Of a stretch of DNA of 64,000 nt, positions 1-11,760 are shown piece after piece. Below the pieces are notes generated by a model. That model made no database searches. It had not been told where the DNA came from and was given only the letters and a program-made list of their open reading frames with translations. The stretch is from NCBI RefSeq assembly GCF_028389875.1, contig NC_084678.1:17762899-17826898 (forward strand). Direction: 5' to 3'. The translations under genes and the position numbers were made by a program. The DNA is from Rhea pennata. Lineage: Eukaryota; Chordata; Aves; Rheiformes; Rheidae. How positions within the stretch are numbered: the stretch's first letter is position 1; every line of letters starts with the position of its first letter.

Positions 1-2860
1 AGTACCAAGGCCCCGACGACAAATGTCATCAGCCTTTTGCTAACGTCTAAAGAAACCCCAGAACCTTGCAGCAGGCTCTGCGGGGGACAGAGAAAGAGGA
101 GGAGAGCAAAACCAGACGTAGGCGATGCTACAGAGCCTATGCAATCCCAGAGCCTTTGCGCAATACCCAAAGGGTCAGTCTGATGCGAGGTTTTCCCCAT
201 CTCATCTTGCAGTCCGTTTTGAGTCAGTCCTCCAGCCTGCACCACAGGCTGCCAGAATGAATATATCCTGCGAGGCTGGCCGCTGCTCCGGAGCTGTGAC
301 AAGCTCACACCGCACACTGAAGTACGGCATTGATTTAGAGAGCGTGCATAGCCGCCCCGGCAGGTAATGCCCCAACCAAAGTCTGGGGTGAACCTGCCTG
401 TCCACACCCTGCTGCTACAGTGAAATACAGCTGCATCTCTAGCTGTTGTCAGCAGCGCTGTCCGTTTCCCTACACCGTTTCTCCATCTCACGGTACGTTT
501 GTATGAGGAAGACCATAACTGATGCTAAATGCTCAGGAGAAGAGGGAGACGAGATTATAATGAACTGCACCTTAACACCTTGCCATAAACAAATTCTCCC
601 ACGGTTCTTCAGGAAACGTGGGGATACGAGAGCCGCAGGCCGCGCTCTCGGCGCGGATACCGAGGTGCGCGGCCCCCTCGGCGGACTGTCGTTCACACTC
701 AGGAACAGGCAGGTTGGCACCGGGGCAGAGCTGCTGTCCGTGCTGCGGCAGCGCGCGGACACCCTCCTCTTCTGTGCTGTCTAAATAGATTTTTTTTCCA
801 GCTACCTGACCTAAAGGATGCATCATCTAGCCAAAATGCGAATAGGTCTGTCGGATACCAATTTTCTCCATTGCCAAGCCTCGTGTGTATATCTGTGTAG
901 GGTTTTAAAATTGTATGTGTTAAACGGCCAGCATCTTTGAGATATTCATCTGGGAAAAAGAAATGTGAACAGTCTCTGTGCCAGACATCCGTCCACACTG
1001 CTGTTCCTATTCCCAGTGCATTCTTTGAGAAGACCACCATCTGCTCTGACCATCACCTAAGGCAGATGCCCCCTTCTCAGTGTACAGTCGCCGTTCTCAA
1101 GCCACCCAAATCTGATTAGGCCTGTGCTGATGAGAGGCCTGGAGGAGGGCAAGGGAAAGTTACTCAGGAGAGAAAATAATAACCACATGTTAATTATGCC
1201 TTCACTACAGATGCACAGAGAATACACAAACAAGTTAAGAATAAATAAACCAAAGGGAACAACTCTTAACTTGATAAAGTCGGGGTTTTTTTAAGGGGAG
1301 GTATTTTGTTTGGGGGGGGTTGTTTCTGGTTTTTCTTTTCAAAGGAGTGGCCCCGGCTCTGTCGGGGAAGGAGAGATCTTATCCCCACTGCTGCCCTCTA
1401 CTCCGCCTTTAGCACCTCTGCTCTATCTTTCTCTCACGGCACCTCGTATTTCCTGTAGCAACCTGCAGACACAGCACAGCAGCAAGCAACCCCCCCGCCA
1501 GCTCCACTCAGCCTGTGCGTGTGTTGTGCCCGAGCCTCAGTCCTGGGACAGCCCGGAGCACGCTGCGGCTCTCGCAGATGTGCTCGGAGAAGGCAGAGAG
1601 CGCAGGACAAGTTATATCAGATTGCTGAGCAGCACAGCCAGGAGAAAGCAATGGAAACACCAGTCCAGAAGTATTTGGGAAAAGCAACGGAACAAGAGAT
1701 TAAACCAGAACGCACACTCAACTGTTAGCAAAAAGCCAGTATCAGCTTCATGAATTATTTGACCGCATGCACGAGAAAAATCAAATGCACCTACAAAACC
1801 AGCCCAAAACACTGAAGACTAGAAGAGCACTGAATTATCACAAGCCAAAGAAAATCCCCGTCAAGTATTTCTAAATTTGAGAGCCGCTTCAAGCAAAACC
1901 CAAATGCAGCAAACGCCTCCGTCTAAAGCTGTCCTGGCCGCCGGGCCCCTCCTGGGCACCCGCAAGGTGGGGCTGAGGCAGGGGCAGGAGGCAAACAACT
2001 TCCAAACACTTAACACCGGGGGAGGCTTCAGGGAAAGCAGTGAGAGGTCTTTCCCGCAGCCAGAGGCTCTTTAAAACGCTCCCTGTTGTAACTTCTTGCG
2101 GGCAGGGCGATCTCTGGGAAATAAGCTGTATTGCCCCTTTGAAAATTCAGTTGTCTCCTGAGGGCATGCCTGCTTTTTGTTTGTTGATTTAAGGAAGCCT
2201 GGGTGTATCTCCTATCTGTAGCCTGCAGGGACTCTGCCACGGAAGATGTGGGGGCCTCCACGCTCTCCTTGCTGAAACTTCATCTGCGCAGGAGCCCTGC
2301 AGGAATAGCGGGGCTTGCGCCGGCCCCGGCCCTCGGGACGAGCCGGGGACAAAGGGGAGGGAGAGCTGCCGGCGGCAGGGTCCAGGGAGTCTGCCTCGGC
2401 CTCTCGGGGGTACCATGACTCTGCAGCATTCGCAAGATCTGGGATAGAGTCGCTAGCTGGATGGAGAGGACCTGGGGGACCTGCCGTATTCATGCGGGGG
2501 TGGGGGGGAAGAACGGCCACTGCCTGCCCTTACCAGGGATGCTTTGGTGGCAAGTGGTAGAAGAGGGATGCAAAGATGCCTCCAAAAAATTGTAAAGAAT
2601 TTTTGGGGGCATGGCATGGGGCAGGGGCGTGCGGGGGGGAGCTGCCAGGGGAGAAAGAAAGGCGCCTCTGAGCACCAGGGAGGGAAAAGGAGAAATAATG
2701 ACCCTTCCCCCTCCCCCCAATAATAAGGCAGACCAGATGGGAGGTAAATAGTGCGTTTAGAAGCATTTGCCACAGATGGGCTGCCCTCAATGGAAGCATC
2801 CTCCAGCCACATCAATGCCGGAGTCTGTGTGTGCACAGAAAACACTGCACCCTTCAGAGC
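1..2860. other. start of NOL4L intron 1, no gene seen
   Basis: I see no exon of NOL4L or of any other gene here on either strand. Open frames are short and resemble no family I know. Composition is mixed, with GC content rising towards the NOL4L promoter. Confidence 0.6.
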
Positions 2861-2865
2861 AGCGG

Positions 2866-2892
2866 CAGCAGCAGCAGCAGCAGCAGCAGCAG
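2866..2892. repeat. CAG/CTG trinucleotide repeat
   Basis: Nine uninterrupted CAG units preceded by one CGG interruption. It lies in NOL4L intron 1 and is not in a recognised coding frame. Confidence 0.9.
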
Positions 2893-3292
2893 CGGGGAAA
2901 GGAGGGGAGGGACGGGCCGGGGGGGGGAATCCCTCCCGGAGCCCTTCTGTGCCCGCCGGCCCGGAGCAGCGCCCCCCCCACCCCCTCCCTCCTTCCCACC
3001 CCCCTTCTCCCTGCCCCCGCCGCGGGGCGCGGGGGCGGCGGGCCGGTCCCGGCGGCGGCCGCCGGGCAGATGGGGCGGGCAGCGCGCAGGGCAAAGTTGC
3101 GCGCTGGGGGCTGCGCGGGGCGCGCACGGGACGGGGAACAATGGGGGGCGCGGGGCTGCCCCGGCGGGGCGGGGCGGGGCGGGGCGGCCCCGGCCGGGCG
3201 CCCCGCACAATGCGGCGCCGAGGCGGGGGGAGTTTCCCGGGACAGCGGCGGCGGATGGATAGGGATGAAGATTGGGATGGGGGGGAGGAAGG

Positions 3293-3367
3293 GGAAAAAA
3301 AAAAAAAAAAAAAAAAGGAAAGAAAGGGGAGGGGGGAGGAATTAAAAAAAAAAAAAAAAAAAAAAAA
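3293..3367. repeat. two poly(A) tracts
   Basis: Two A runs of roughly 20 or more bases, separated by a purine-rich GGAAAGAAAGGGGAGG stretch, on the GC-rich shoulder of the NOL4L island. Confidence 0.85.
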
Positions 3368-3626
3368 GCAGCAGCGCTAATCCGGGCTCTGCCTCTCCGC
3401 TCCCCCCCTTCCTCCTCCTCCTCCTCCTCCTCCAACCCCGTCTCCCCGGGGCAGCGGCTGCAGCGGGCGGGAGCAGGGCGGGGTGCCGCCCCCCCCGCGC
3501 CGCGCTGCCCTTGACTGCCAACCTGTCTCCGCTGCTGGGAGCCGAAGGGAAATGCAGGGGCGAACGTGATCGGCTCGGGCGGGGGGGGGGCGGACGGGAC
3601 CCCGTCGGCGGCCGCCCCCCCCCCCC

Positions 3627-3660
3627 GGCCCGGCCCGGCCCGGCCCGGCCCGGCCCGGCC
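3627..3660. repeat. (GGCCC)n pentanucleotide repeat
   Basis: About seven GGCCC units between C runs, just inside intron 1 of NOL4L. Confidence 0.9.
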
Positions 3661-3967
3661 GCCCCCCCCCCCCCCGCCCGAGCCGCCCCGCTCGTTGGAG
3701 GGGGGTGAGTGGGGGGGCTGCGGGAGCGGCCCGGCGCCCGCACGGGGCATGCGCGCTCCCCCGGCGGCTTGGGGATGGGGGGGCGGGGGGCGCCCGGTAC
3801 TGACGGGACGGGGCCGGCGCGGCTGCGGCAGGGAGCCCCGGGGGTGCCCGCCCCGCACCCCCCCTCCCTCCGTCCCTCCCTCCACCACCACCCCGGGGCG
3901 GGACACACGGACACACAGACAGACAGACAGACACAAGAGCCCCCCCCGGGGCACGGAGCGCACTAAC

Positions 3968-4276
3968 CGTTCCCGTTTTCACCGGCACATAAACCACCAC
4001 TTGACCCATCTTCGTCGCCTCCCTGGTGCCGTTTCCCAGGCGGAAGCCCTTGGACCGGACCCAGAACTGGAACTTGCCTTTCTCCCCCCCGCCGGAGCCG
4101 CCGCCGGAGCCGGATCCCCCCTGCAGCACCTCGGCGATGCGCTGGTACTTGCTCCGGGTCACCGTCTTGGTTTTGGCCGAGTCCCCATAGGTGCGCAGGC
4201 ACCAGTCCCGGAACTGCCGCCCCAGCTCGCTGTCCCCGGGGCGGCTCCCCCGCAGCAGCAGCGGCGGCTTCGGCAT
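3968..4276 (-). CDS. NOL4L: NOL4L long-isoform first coding exon (partial gene)
   Basis: First coding exon of nucleolar protein 4-like, 103 codons, ending in phase 0 at a GTTAGT donor. The block FRDWCLRTYGDSAKTKTVTR followed by KFQFWVRSKGFRLG and VVVYVPVKT is the conserved N-terminus of the NOL4/NOL4L family as I remember it. A Gly/Ser-only linker (about residues 53-64) separates the two blocks. The ATG chosen opens MPKPPLLLRG; an upstream start is possible because the frame stays open in GC-rich DNA, but family resemblance begins only after it. The remaining exons must lie off the left edge. The molecular function of NOL4L is poorly known; it is a nuclear protein reported as a fusion partner in leukaemia. 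Gene order with COMMD7 and DNMT3B supports NOL4L rather than its paralogue NOL4. Confidence 0.9.
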
Positions 4277-4689
4277 CGCCCGGCCGGCGGCGGCGGCGGC
4301 GGCGCCCGGCCCCGCGCCCTGTCCCGGGCCGGCGCGGCGCGGCGCGGCGCGGCGGAGCGCGAGGCGGAAAATCGAGGCGGCGCGGCGAGCCCGGGCGGCC
4401 CCTGGCGCGGCCCGGGACGGGCTGCGGGGGCGATGCCCGGGAGGGGCCGCCGCGGGGGGCGCCGGCGCTCGGACAGCGACCCGGCGAGCCGGGCGGAGGG
4501 AGGCACCGGCGGCGCCAGCAGCAGCAGCGGCCGCTCCTGTCACAGGATCACAGGCGGCTCCGGCTCGTCCCCCTCCCTCCCTCCCTCCGCCCGCCCGCCC
4601 GCCCGCCCGTCCCTGCCTCCTCCGCCACCCTCCGGCCGCCTCCTCCTCTCAGCGGGATCCCACCTGTTAGAGCGCCCGCGCCGCCGCCG

Positions 4690-5155
4690 GGCCCCCTCCC
4701 CCGCCCGGCACGGCACGGCCCGGTCCAGCACGGCACAGCCCGGCCCGGGGCCGCACCTCCCCAGCCCGGCACAGCCTGGCCCGGCGCGGCGCCGCGCTCC
4801 CTCAGCATGGCCCGGCCCAGCCCGGCTCGGCGCGGGGCCGCGCTCCCTCAGCCCGGCACGGCACGGCACAGCCCGGCGCCGCGTTCCCTCAGCATAGCGC
4901 AGCCCGGCGCCGCGCTCCCTCCGCCCGGCCCGGCCCAGCCCGGCTCGGCGCGGGGCCGCGCTCGCTCAGCCCGGCACGGCACGGCACGGCACGGCGCCGC
5001 GCTCCCTCAGCATAGCCCGGCGCCGCGCCGCGCCGCGCTCCCTCCGCCCGGCCCGGCGCGGCGCGGCGCGGCGCTCCCTCAGCACAGCCCAGCCCGGCGC
5101 GGCGCTCCCTCAGCCCGGCCCGGCCCGGCGCGGCGCGGCGCGGCTCCCTCAGCAT
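4690..5155. repeat. GC minisatellite, CTCCCTCAGC-type units
   Basis: Imperfect tandem units built from GCGCTCCCTCAGC and CGGCCCGGCACGG motifs, roughly ten CTCCCTCAGC copies at irregular spacing. It lies upstream of the NOL4L coding start. The long open frames across it are a by-product of low stop-codon density. Confidence 0.8.
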
Positions 5156-5264
5156 GGCCGGCCGGCCCGCGCTGCCCTCGCCCTCCCCCCCGGCCGCCGT
5201 GCTGCCTCGGGCCGGCCCCGCGCTGCCCTCGCCCGCCGGCCGGGACCGGCTCCCCCCGCCCCGC

Positions 5265-5825
5265 GCTCCCCTCAGTCCCCCCCTCCCCCCGCGCTGCCTC
5301 GGGCCCGCCCGGACCGCGCTGCGCCCCCCCCCGGCTCCCCTCAGCGTGGCCCCCCCCCGCTCCCCTCAGCGTGCCCCCCCCGCCCCCGTGCCCCCCCCGC
5401 CCCGCTCCCCTCAGCGTGGCCCCTCCCGCCCCGCTCCCCTCAGCGTGCCCCCCCCGCCCCGCTCCCCTCAGCGTGCCCCCCGTGCTCCCCCCCCCGCTCC
5501 CCTCAGCGTGGCCCCTCCCGCCCCGCTCCCCTCAGCGTGGCCCCCCCCGCCCCGCTCCCCTCAGCGTGCCCCCCGTGCTCCCCCCCCCGCTCCCCTCAGC
5601 GTGGCCCCTCCCGCCCCGCTCCCCTCAGCGTGCGCCCCCCCCCCGCTCCCCTCAGCGTGTCCCCCCCGCCCCGCTCCCCTCAGCGTGCGCCCCCCCCCGC
5701 TCCCCTCAGCGTGCGCCCCCCCCCCCGCTCCCCTCAGCGTGCCCCCCCCCGCTCCCCTCAGCGTGTCCCCCCCGCCCCGCTCCCCTCAGCGTGCGCCCCC
5801 CCCCGCTCCCCTCAGCGTGGCCGCC
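5265..5825. repeat. GC minisatellite, CCCCTCAGCGTG units
   Basis: About twenty copies of a unit with invariant core GCTCCCCTCAGCGTG followed by a C run of variable length, about 22-29 bp per unit. The core is shared with the neighbouring CTCCCTCAGC array, so the two probably grew from one ancestral unit. Confidence 0.9.
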
Positions 5826-5895
5826 CCCCCCCCCCCGGCCGCGGCGGGGCCGGCGGAGGCGGCGCGGCGGGGCCGCTCGGGGGCCGGGCCGGGCC

Positions 5896-5923
5896 GGGGC
5901 CGGGGCCGGGGCCGGGGCCGGGG
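5896..5923. repeat. (GGGGCC)n hexanucleotide repeat
   Basis: Between four and five GGGGCC units, next to GGGCC units, upstream of NOL4L. G-quadruplex-capable sequence. Confidence 0.9.
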
Positions 5924-6307
5924 TAGGGGCCCGGGGGGGGGGCGCGGGGCCAGGTGCCAGCCCAGACAAAGGGCCGGGCGGCTGCGGCGGGGCGCGGGCG
6001 CACGTGCGCCGCGGGGCCGCGGCCGCGCTCGGCGGGACGGCGGCGGCGGCGGAGGCGGGCACCTGCCGAGCGCCGCAGCGCCGGGGAGGAGCCGCGGGGC
6101 AGCGGCAGGTCCGCGGCCTGGCGGGGCCGCCCCGCGGCGCCTGTCCCGGGCCGGGCGCCGGCGCCGCAGACAAAGGCCGGGACCCCCGGCGCGGGGCGGC
6201 GCGGCGGCGCCGGGGCCTGAGCACGGGCCCGGCCGCGGCCCCGCGGGTCACGGCGGCGGCTGCCCCGGGGGGGAGGGAGAGGGCGGACGAGCGCGGCCCG
6301 CCGCGCC

Positions 6308-6342
6308 GGGCCGGGCCGGGCCGGGCCGGGCCGGGCCGGGCC
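6308..6342. repeat. (GGGCC)n pentanucleotide repeat
   Basis: Seven perfect GGGCC units at the outer edge of the NOL4L CpG island. Confidence 0.9.
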
Positions 6343-6570
6343 GAGGAGGAGGCGGGAGTCGCCAGCCGGTGGGAACCGGGAGGAGGAGCGGGACCGGGAC
6401 GCGGCAGGGGGTTGTCGGGGGAGGCCGGCGTGGGAGCCGGGGCGCCCGCCTCGCCTGCGGCCCCGCGCCCGCCGCGCTGCCGCTCCGGCAGGCCGTCGGG
6501 GTGAGACGCGCGCCGCAGGAGCTGCGCCGGGGCTCGGCCGCTCCGAGCGGCGCGGCGCGGCGAGAACCAG

Positions 6571-9500
6571 CTGGGCTCTGCGGTACTGAGCCACTGAAAC
6601 TAGTTACTGAAACGCACCATCGCGTCGGTCCTTTCTTCCCCGCTGGCATCTCTCAAAACATTCCCAGCGTTAGCATCCAGTTCGCACTGGGCCCCATCTG
6701 ACGCTGGCAGAGAGGGGCTTCTGCAGCGCAGGGGGTCTTCCCAGCTTCGGTTTTGATCCCCAAAGGCGTGGTATAGGATGCCTAGAGGAACTTGCTCTTG
6801 CACTGCATTTTTTTTGCTGATCACTAAAAATAAAATGGACATCCTTTCAAGCATCAGCCAGGCATAGAAGCACAGCTCTCTCAGGGGGCCTGCTGCGAGG
6901 AGCAGCAGGGAGGATGGAAATGGCAGAAAAGGAAAAATAAAAAAAACAATACTGTGCATGGTTGGGACTCGGTGGCCAACTTTCTTGCAAAGACTTTGTA
7001 AATCAAGTCAGGTTCAGCTCTTAGCCTGTTGCAGCACGTGGGCATCCTGCCTGCACAGCACCAAGCAGCAAAGACCGGCTGGACTTGGTGTCAAGAACTG
7101 GCAGGCACAAGAGAGGAAGACAAGAGTGGATGAGATTTCCTATAAAAACTCTGTAAATAGGCCTTGGTGGGAAGTATGGTGAGAGTTAGCTGTCTGGGGA
7201 TGTTGGAAAAGCACTCAAACAAAGCAGTCCACCTGCTTTGCAGAAAGCGGTTAGCTGGAAAGAGAGTAAAAGGAAGTTTCACTCTTGCTAAGAAAATTAG
7301 GAGTATGCATTTGCACTGTTCCTCTAACCAGCAGTGGTGCTCCATTCTTTACCATGCCCCAAACTCTGGATTGAGATAAATTACTGAATTTCCCACCTTG
7401 CAGTTTAACCAGTGAGGAGCAGCTTTTTGCCAGGGAAAAAGAGAACGTCCTCTCATGCCACTTTTTTTAACTGCTCTGAATTACAGAATTCTTACAGTGA
7501 CTTCCAGAAAATAGACATGGCCAAAGGTCTTTTCCTACCTCTGTTTATGCATTTGAGGCTGAGTTAGGAGCTTGCATGTCTACAGAATCTGGATATTTTC
7601 CCATGGAAAATGCTGATTTGGTATTTATCACTGCCAAATCGTGGTGGCCATCAAACTTAAGCCCCATCACCATGACGTAGAGTCATAAGTGTTACGTTAT
7701 TTTTGTGATTAATAGACACTCCTCGTTGACCCGCGTGGCCCTTGGCAGAGTGAGACGTGGGCTCTGCCCGCTGGCTCGAGAGACCCAGGGCGGCAGGGCA
7801 GGCCACGGGGCAGAGGTGTGCGGGGGAGCTGCGAGGGTGACAGCAGCGAGTGGTAGAGAGGCTTGAAGGAGAGCTTCCAGCCAGGCTTTGAAAGAAGGAA
7901 AAGTTCATTGGAGAAACTGGCTGTGGGAGGTAATTTCTGGCGTAGGGAGAGCGTGAATAGACGGGTGAGTCAAGAGGGGGAAGAAGAAGAAAAGAGCTGT
8001 GAGGGCCACGATATGTGGCTTATGATTACCGTTTTGTGCTCAGAAGTGAGTTGGTTATTTCACGGGTGGTATTTCCACCATCGTACTATTATGTTGTCAC
8101 TTGTTCGCTTGCACTGCACTGAAGTGCTAGCCGTGATGTTGATAAATAACACAAGCTTTTTAACGATCGAAGGTACCAGTCCTGCCGTATATGGAAATGA
8201 CTGGATCGAAGAGACCTGCTGAGGTAAATTACAACGGTTCTGTCTGCATGTACTCACGTGCACAAAATTTTATAGGACAGCGTTTTGAGGCTTGGCCATG
8301 TGAAGATCCACTTTTGAGTAATTTCCTTTCCATGGTTTGTTGGCTACTTTCATTATTTACTCAGTGAAGGTGTGTGCATGTCTTACTGCATCTCAGGTAC
8401 CCTGGCCAGCAGCCACCACTGGTGCACAGGAGCAGCGGCGCTGGTGCATAGAGTCCCACTGGACCCACTACAGCAATTTCACAGCCAGTAACTTAGCTGC
8501 AGCCTTCTGCGTGTATGCATGTGCTCATCGGGGTTAGATTTAGGACCAGAGGCAGGAAGGCAGATGGAGGAGAGACTATCCAGTTTGAAAGATGGGATAG
8601 GAAGCTGGAATCTCACCCAGTAAAGAGGAAGGCGTTGGCAAAGAGGAGATTGCAAGGAGGAGGAGTAAGGTGCTGTATCTGGTCGTCAGCAGTCGCAGGC
8701 TCCTTGAGACCATTCATAGACAGCAATTTGTTTGGGTAGACATATACTTGGCATGCAATGAGCCAGTCTGCTCCAACCACATGGTGGGAATGGCTGATGG
8801 AAGGAAATACTTCAGTGGTCGTCTCTGGCAATGGCTGTCCTCTGTAGAAAATTGCTAGAAACTGCAGTATTTGCAATGAGTGTGATTAATCTGATGTACA
8901 GCACTCTCTAGGCTTGATTTCTTTGCTCTTCAGTATTCTAGATGTTGAGAACTATGTCCTGCTAGCTTTGTCGTTTGACTAGATTTCTTTCGTGTCTTCC
9001 ATCTGTTTTGATTTGTTAACTGTTCCAATTAATTTCTCTGTCTGATCTTTCATATGACTAACTGAATCTGTCTATTGTTTCTGCCAAGCAGTTTGAGGCT
9101 CTACCTAGAGATGATACGGAGGATCACTCTCTTGAGAGTATGGGAATGAATTTCCCCAGTTTGGAACGGCAAAACAAGGCAAGGAAGGTCAAGGAAAAGA
9201 AAGGGACAGAATATAAAACAAACAGAACTGTTGTTTTCTCAGTGCAGATATTGGGAACGTCACCTCCACCATGGGTCGAGTGTTCAGATCAACATTTTAG
9301 GTCCCAACCCAGCCTGCATTCAACAAGGTTTTAGTCTGTAGCGCATCAGTAATCTCAGGACATGCCAAATTTTAATGCATGCAATTGAGACCACTCTTGT
9401 CCTTAAAGTTAGAAAAAAAAAGTGTAAATATTAGTTGGAGCTGGACCTTACACCTTCAGTTCTAGGTGACAGAAATAGTAATCATTCAGCACAGGGTATC

Positions 9501-9600
9501 TGCTGCAGGCTTTCTTTGTAAACAAATGGGTGATAACTCCAGGTCCATTGCTATTTATCCCATGTAAATAAAAATTGTTCTTAGGAATTTCCAACGATTC
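6571..9600. other. intergenic, no gene seen
   Basis: AT-richer DNA between NOL4L and COMMD7. No open frame here resembles a known protein and I see no RNA gene or clear repeat. Confidence 0.55.
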
Positions 9601-9639
9601 TAAACAAGACAGTAGTTCTCTCTAACAGCATTTCTTCCC

Positions 9640-11760
9640 TTCAGAGGTACTCTAGCCCCCGGATTATTGTACTGCCTTGTGATTATTCAGAGAGATATAC
9701 AGAAAAATTAGAAAATTGGGAATGAGCAATCATAATATCTAGAAAATACTTAATTGGAAATATCAGACCAGCTTAGCTGAGGTGGGAGATGAGCCAGGAA
9801 GGCTGTGATGCAAGTCTACAGGATGGAGAATGTCCAGAGAAGGTTTTAGGGGATAAGTCTAAAACTGACTGTCACTACTGAGAAAGACACTTCCATTGTG
9901 GGTATTTCTTTCTGCAGTTTTTCACTGCAGCACATGGGCCTTCCTTTGAAGCGTCTGATGTTTATCAGGGTCAGGGACAACACAGAAGTCTAGATGGACT
10001 GATTCCGCTCAGCAATATTCTTGTGTTTCCTACACCTGCCCTATTCAGCAGCCCCTATCCAACAGGATCCTTACGTTGCTTCTGCCTCCAGCACTGTATC
10101 TGGAGCGTGCAGTGCCTTGGCCTCTACTCAGTGCCCGCCTGAGCTGGCCAGGTAGGAATGGGAATAGTTTGGCACAAGTAATCACAGCAGGGTTAATTGT
10201 ATTTTCAAAGAAATGTCACAGAGTATTTGTACTCTGGTCAACTTTAAAACTTCCTCCATTAAAGCTGTAAAGGAAAAAGAGACCAAGTTCCTTGTAGAGA
10301 AATGGGCCTTTCCGTGCTATATCCAGAGTTCTGCAAGAACTTGGGCTTCCAACTCCGTGCAGGTAGGAAGGTGGAAAAGTAACTGCTTCTCAGCTGAATG
10401 GGAACACTGGCCCCTGCCAACTGTGCCTGCCTGTGCCAGGGGCTCTCCAGCTCTGGCCTCGTATGGGCCGCTTCGTAATGGGGAGGTAGCAGTGGGGGCA
10501 CTTCCCAGCTATGACCCCGAACACCCCTACAGTTGCATTTCCATCTTACATGGGAAAGTGATAGCTGGAAAGTACTCTTCTACTTGCTGCTGTTTTAAAT
10601 GCAGTTTATCAGCTGGAAACAAGGGCAGGTCAAACCACGTAAAAAGTCATTTCCTACAAGTCAACAGCAAATGCTACATAGATCTCAGAGATTGTACAGC
10701 AGCAGCTAGTACCCTGCAGTATCCCAAATTATTCTGGTTTTATTGGTCAATATCAGATTCATGCTTAGAGTTGGACCAAAACTGAAACCATTTATCAAAT
10801 ATTCCTGTGTATTGCTGGTTGGGATAAGAGAGGCAACCAGAGGACTAGCATATAGGAGGAACCAAATGTCTCGATGGACACAGAGTGATGCTGTGCAAAG
10901 TGAACGGAGGAGGTAATGATCATTTCTGATATGAGCTGGAAGTTCCTCATTTGGAAATAATATAGCAGAGAAGTGTTGAGGTACTTATTGGATCACTAAG
11001 GACGAGCGTTCGGCTCTCTTAACTTCAGCTATTTAAAAGTTGGACAGCTGGTGTGACCTGGTTGTCTAGACTCCCTTTATAGTCGATGGGGGAAGATGAG
11101 CATCTCCAGAAATGATTCATCCCAGATGCTTTAAACACCTCTTATGGAGTGAGGTGAATTGCTCTCTGGAGGTACCTTATTCTTTCTATCAAGTATAAAG
11201 GAAGCCTAAATATCTCACATAGATTATATCTGTGACTTGCTGCTACCTGAAGCTAGATGAGATAACTCTGACCCACCAACAGGATGCAGTCAAGAAAAAG
11301 GGGAATGTGATCCCAAGCTGTCTCAGGAGAGTTGTTCCAAGAGAGATTCAGAAAAATATAAAAGGCGCTAGTGGAACTCTGGGCTACTGTGTACAGTTTT
11401 GGTTACCTATATTTAAAGGATTTGGCTTGAAAGAAGTGCAGAGATAGTTGTTAGAATAATTAGGAGAAAGGAGAGTACCTTACAGATTTGACTTGGCTCA
11501 CCGATCTCAGTAAAAGGAATGCTGAGATGTGTTTGTGGACAATCAACAACAAAACACCAGAGAGAGGGGAAAAACTAAACAACAGCATTACACTAGCTCA
11601 GGAACAAATGGGAATAAACCGACTATGTACAAATTCAGCCTTGAAATCAGAACTGAGTGTCAGAGCAGGGAGTTTCTACAGGAACCATCTCAGAGGAGAA
11701 ATGGGGAGAGAACCTGACTGGTGTGAGAATGGGACGTGGTCCTTTGGTGAGTGACGTTAC
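9640..11760 (+). mobile_element. diverged CR1/L3-like LINE fragments
   Basis: Several segments read like old non-LTR LINE sequence. The best is around 11340-11450: AGATTCAGAAAAATATAAAAGG, then GGGCTACTGTGTACAGTTTTGG and AAGTGCAGAG. This order (clone-like TGTGTACAGTTTTGGT, then a run leading to GTGCAGAGA) matches the CR1/L3 3' coding region as I remember it. No intact reverse transcriptase frame remains. The limits and the number of insertions are uncertain; RepeatMasker would settle them. Confidence 0.45.

Larger units (their letters stand above)
2900..6570. promoter_or_regulatory. CpG island at the NOL4L 5' end
   Basis: About 3.6 kb of extremely CpG-rich DNA surrounds the NOL4L first coding exon. 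It includes GC boxes (repeated GGGGCGGGGC near 3165-3185), long C and G runs and several GC minisatellites. This is the expected promoter region of a minus-strand transcript starting upstream (higher coordinates) of 4276. The exact start site cannot be read from the sequence. Confidence 0.75.

Noticed and set aside
4807-6504. Long plus-strand open frame of 565 codons
   Set aside because: It runs through minisatellites and Pro/Arg/Ala-only sequence in a CpG island, with equally long frames on other strands and no domain.
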